A DNA stretch of 25,034 nucleotides from an uncultured Clostridia bacterium (GTDB lineage: Bacteria > Bacillota_A > Clostridia > Christensenellales > Aristaeellaceae): contig CAMJTZ010000007.1 of assembly GCA_946408865.1 (NCBI GenBank), positions 1 through 25,034 on the forward strand. The letters run 5' to 3'. The translations under genes and the position numbers were made by a program. This document shows positions 24,565-25,034 of the stretch, one piece after another (position 1 is the stretch's first letter; each line of letters opens with the position of its first letter). Under the pieces are notes generated by a model. That model saw only the letters and a program-made list of their open reading frames with translations. It had not been told where the DNA came from and did not search any database.

Positions 24565-25034
24565 TCAGCCGTTTCCTGCCTCCAGAGCTCCCGACGGAAC
24601 CCACACCCGGCGGGTGTGCCCCGCTTCGGTGTCGTAGTATTCGAACTGGGCGTACGCGTTCTCCCACGCATAGACCGTTCCGGATGTTCCTGCGGGAACC
24701 GCGTTCTTGTACATGGCGTATCCGTATCCCGGTCCCCAGTAGGCATAGACCGAACGGGTCAGCACCGCGCTCGTCTGCACCTCTTCCGCGGGCACGTCCT
24801 CCGCCTTCATGTTCAGCCGCTTAACGCCCGTGTAAACCCTGCGGAGTTCACCGCCGTAGTTCAGTTCCACCTGAATCCACCAGATCCCGTTCCGGTCGTC
24901 ATAGGCAGCGCTGAGCGCCCGGACCCGGCTTCCGGCCTGGAGATAGGAACCGGATTCCGTATAGGTGGTTCCGGGGCCGGAGCGGGTGGCCAGACGCTGA
25001 TTGGTCGTCACGCTCAGTCCGTTGAAAGGCGCTT
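24565..25034 (-). CDS. C-terminal part of an SH3-domain protein, 5' end outside window
   Basis: The frame is open through the right edge, so this is the last ~155 residues of a longer protein; the in-frame GTG at 25011 is not taken as the start. Two repeats of bacterial SH3 (SH3_3-like) type are visible. One has NQRLATRSGPGTTYTESGSY followed by GIWWIQVELNYGG. The second has YAYWGPGYGYAMYKNAVPAG followed by VWVPSGALEAG. Such repeats bind cell-wall peptides or polymers in exported proteins. Any signal peptide or catalytic domain would be upstream, off the window. Confidence 0.85.
   Translation of the reverse strand, partial: APFNGLSVTTNQRLATRSGPGTTYTESGSYLQAGSRVRALSAAYDDRNGIWWIQVELNYGGELRRVYTGVKRLNMKAEDVPAEEVQTSAVLTRSVYAYWGPGYGYAMYKNAVPAGTSGTVYAWENAYAQFEYYDTEAGHTRRVWVPSGALEAGNG

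Overview
The window is a dense, GC-rich (high fifties percent by eye) bacterial chromosomal segment. It carries housekeeping, cell-envelope and bioenergetic genes on both strands, with short intergenic gaps. Gene content points to an anaerobic Firmicutes/Clostridia lineage: MurG, MltG, U32, VanW, YlbF and RNase J together, a PrsA-type lipoprotein foldase, a DUF975 membrane protein, BspA-type leucine-rich-repeat secreted proteins and a candidate Re-citrate synthase. A GC-rich gut or rumen Clostridia of the Christensenellales type is my guess, not something the sequence proves. No phage, transposon, CRISPR array or defence island is visible.

Layout. (1) 1-5381, minus strand: one promoter drives an eight-gene, mostly overlapping operon for a Mrp-type cation/proton antiporter module, in the order mrpE, F, G, DUF4040 (MrpA C-terminal/MbhD-like), a MrpA-tail-MrpB fusion, C, D and a second D-like subunit cut by the window edge. 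This order resembles the antiporter half of Mbh/Mbx-type respiratory complexes, so what follows off the left edge matters. (2) 5417-9993: two BspA-like leucine-rich-repeat proteins and one unrecognised exported protein are expressed from back-to-back promoters only 12 bp apart. (3) 10011-13914: an exported L,D-transpeptidase with a C-terminal Cys/His tail, a lipoprotein foldase with a coiled coil inserted in its parvulin domain, and a DUF975 membrane protein. (4) 13924-16697: a class I aminotransferase and a Re-citrate synthase-like HMGL enzyme, probably co-transcribed and linked to oxaloacetate/citrate/glutamate metabolism. (5) 16700-18005: tRNA-Leu(CAA) on minus, divergent from a stand-alone murG, both bounded by bidirectional terminators. 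(6) 18011-24317, minus strand: rnj, then ylbF-mltG-U32-vanW. (7) 24505-25034: the 3' end of an SH3-repeat protein.

The unifying theme is envelope work: lipid II synthesis (MurG), glycan termination (MltG), cross-linking (L,D-transpeptidase), folding of exported proteins (PrsA-like) and exported repeat proteins. Promoters are easy to read: seven TTGNNN-like or close -35 boxes lie 17 bp from a good -10. Several start codons were reassigned downstream of the longest ORF because the apparent upstream TTG start is actually the -35 box, or because a clear Shine-Dalgarno selects an internal start. No clearly new system is demonstrable. The best second looks are the Mbx-like antiporter cluster, the divergent LRR locus, the promoter-terminator overlap before ylbF, and the unusual domain insertions in the foldase and transpeptidase.
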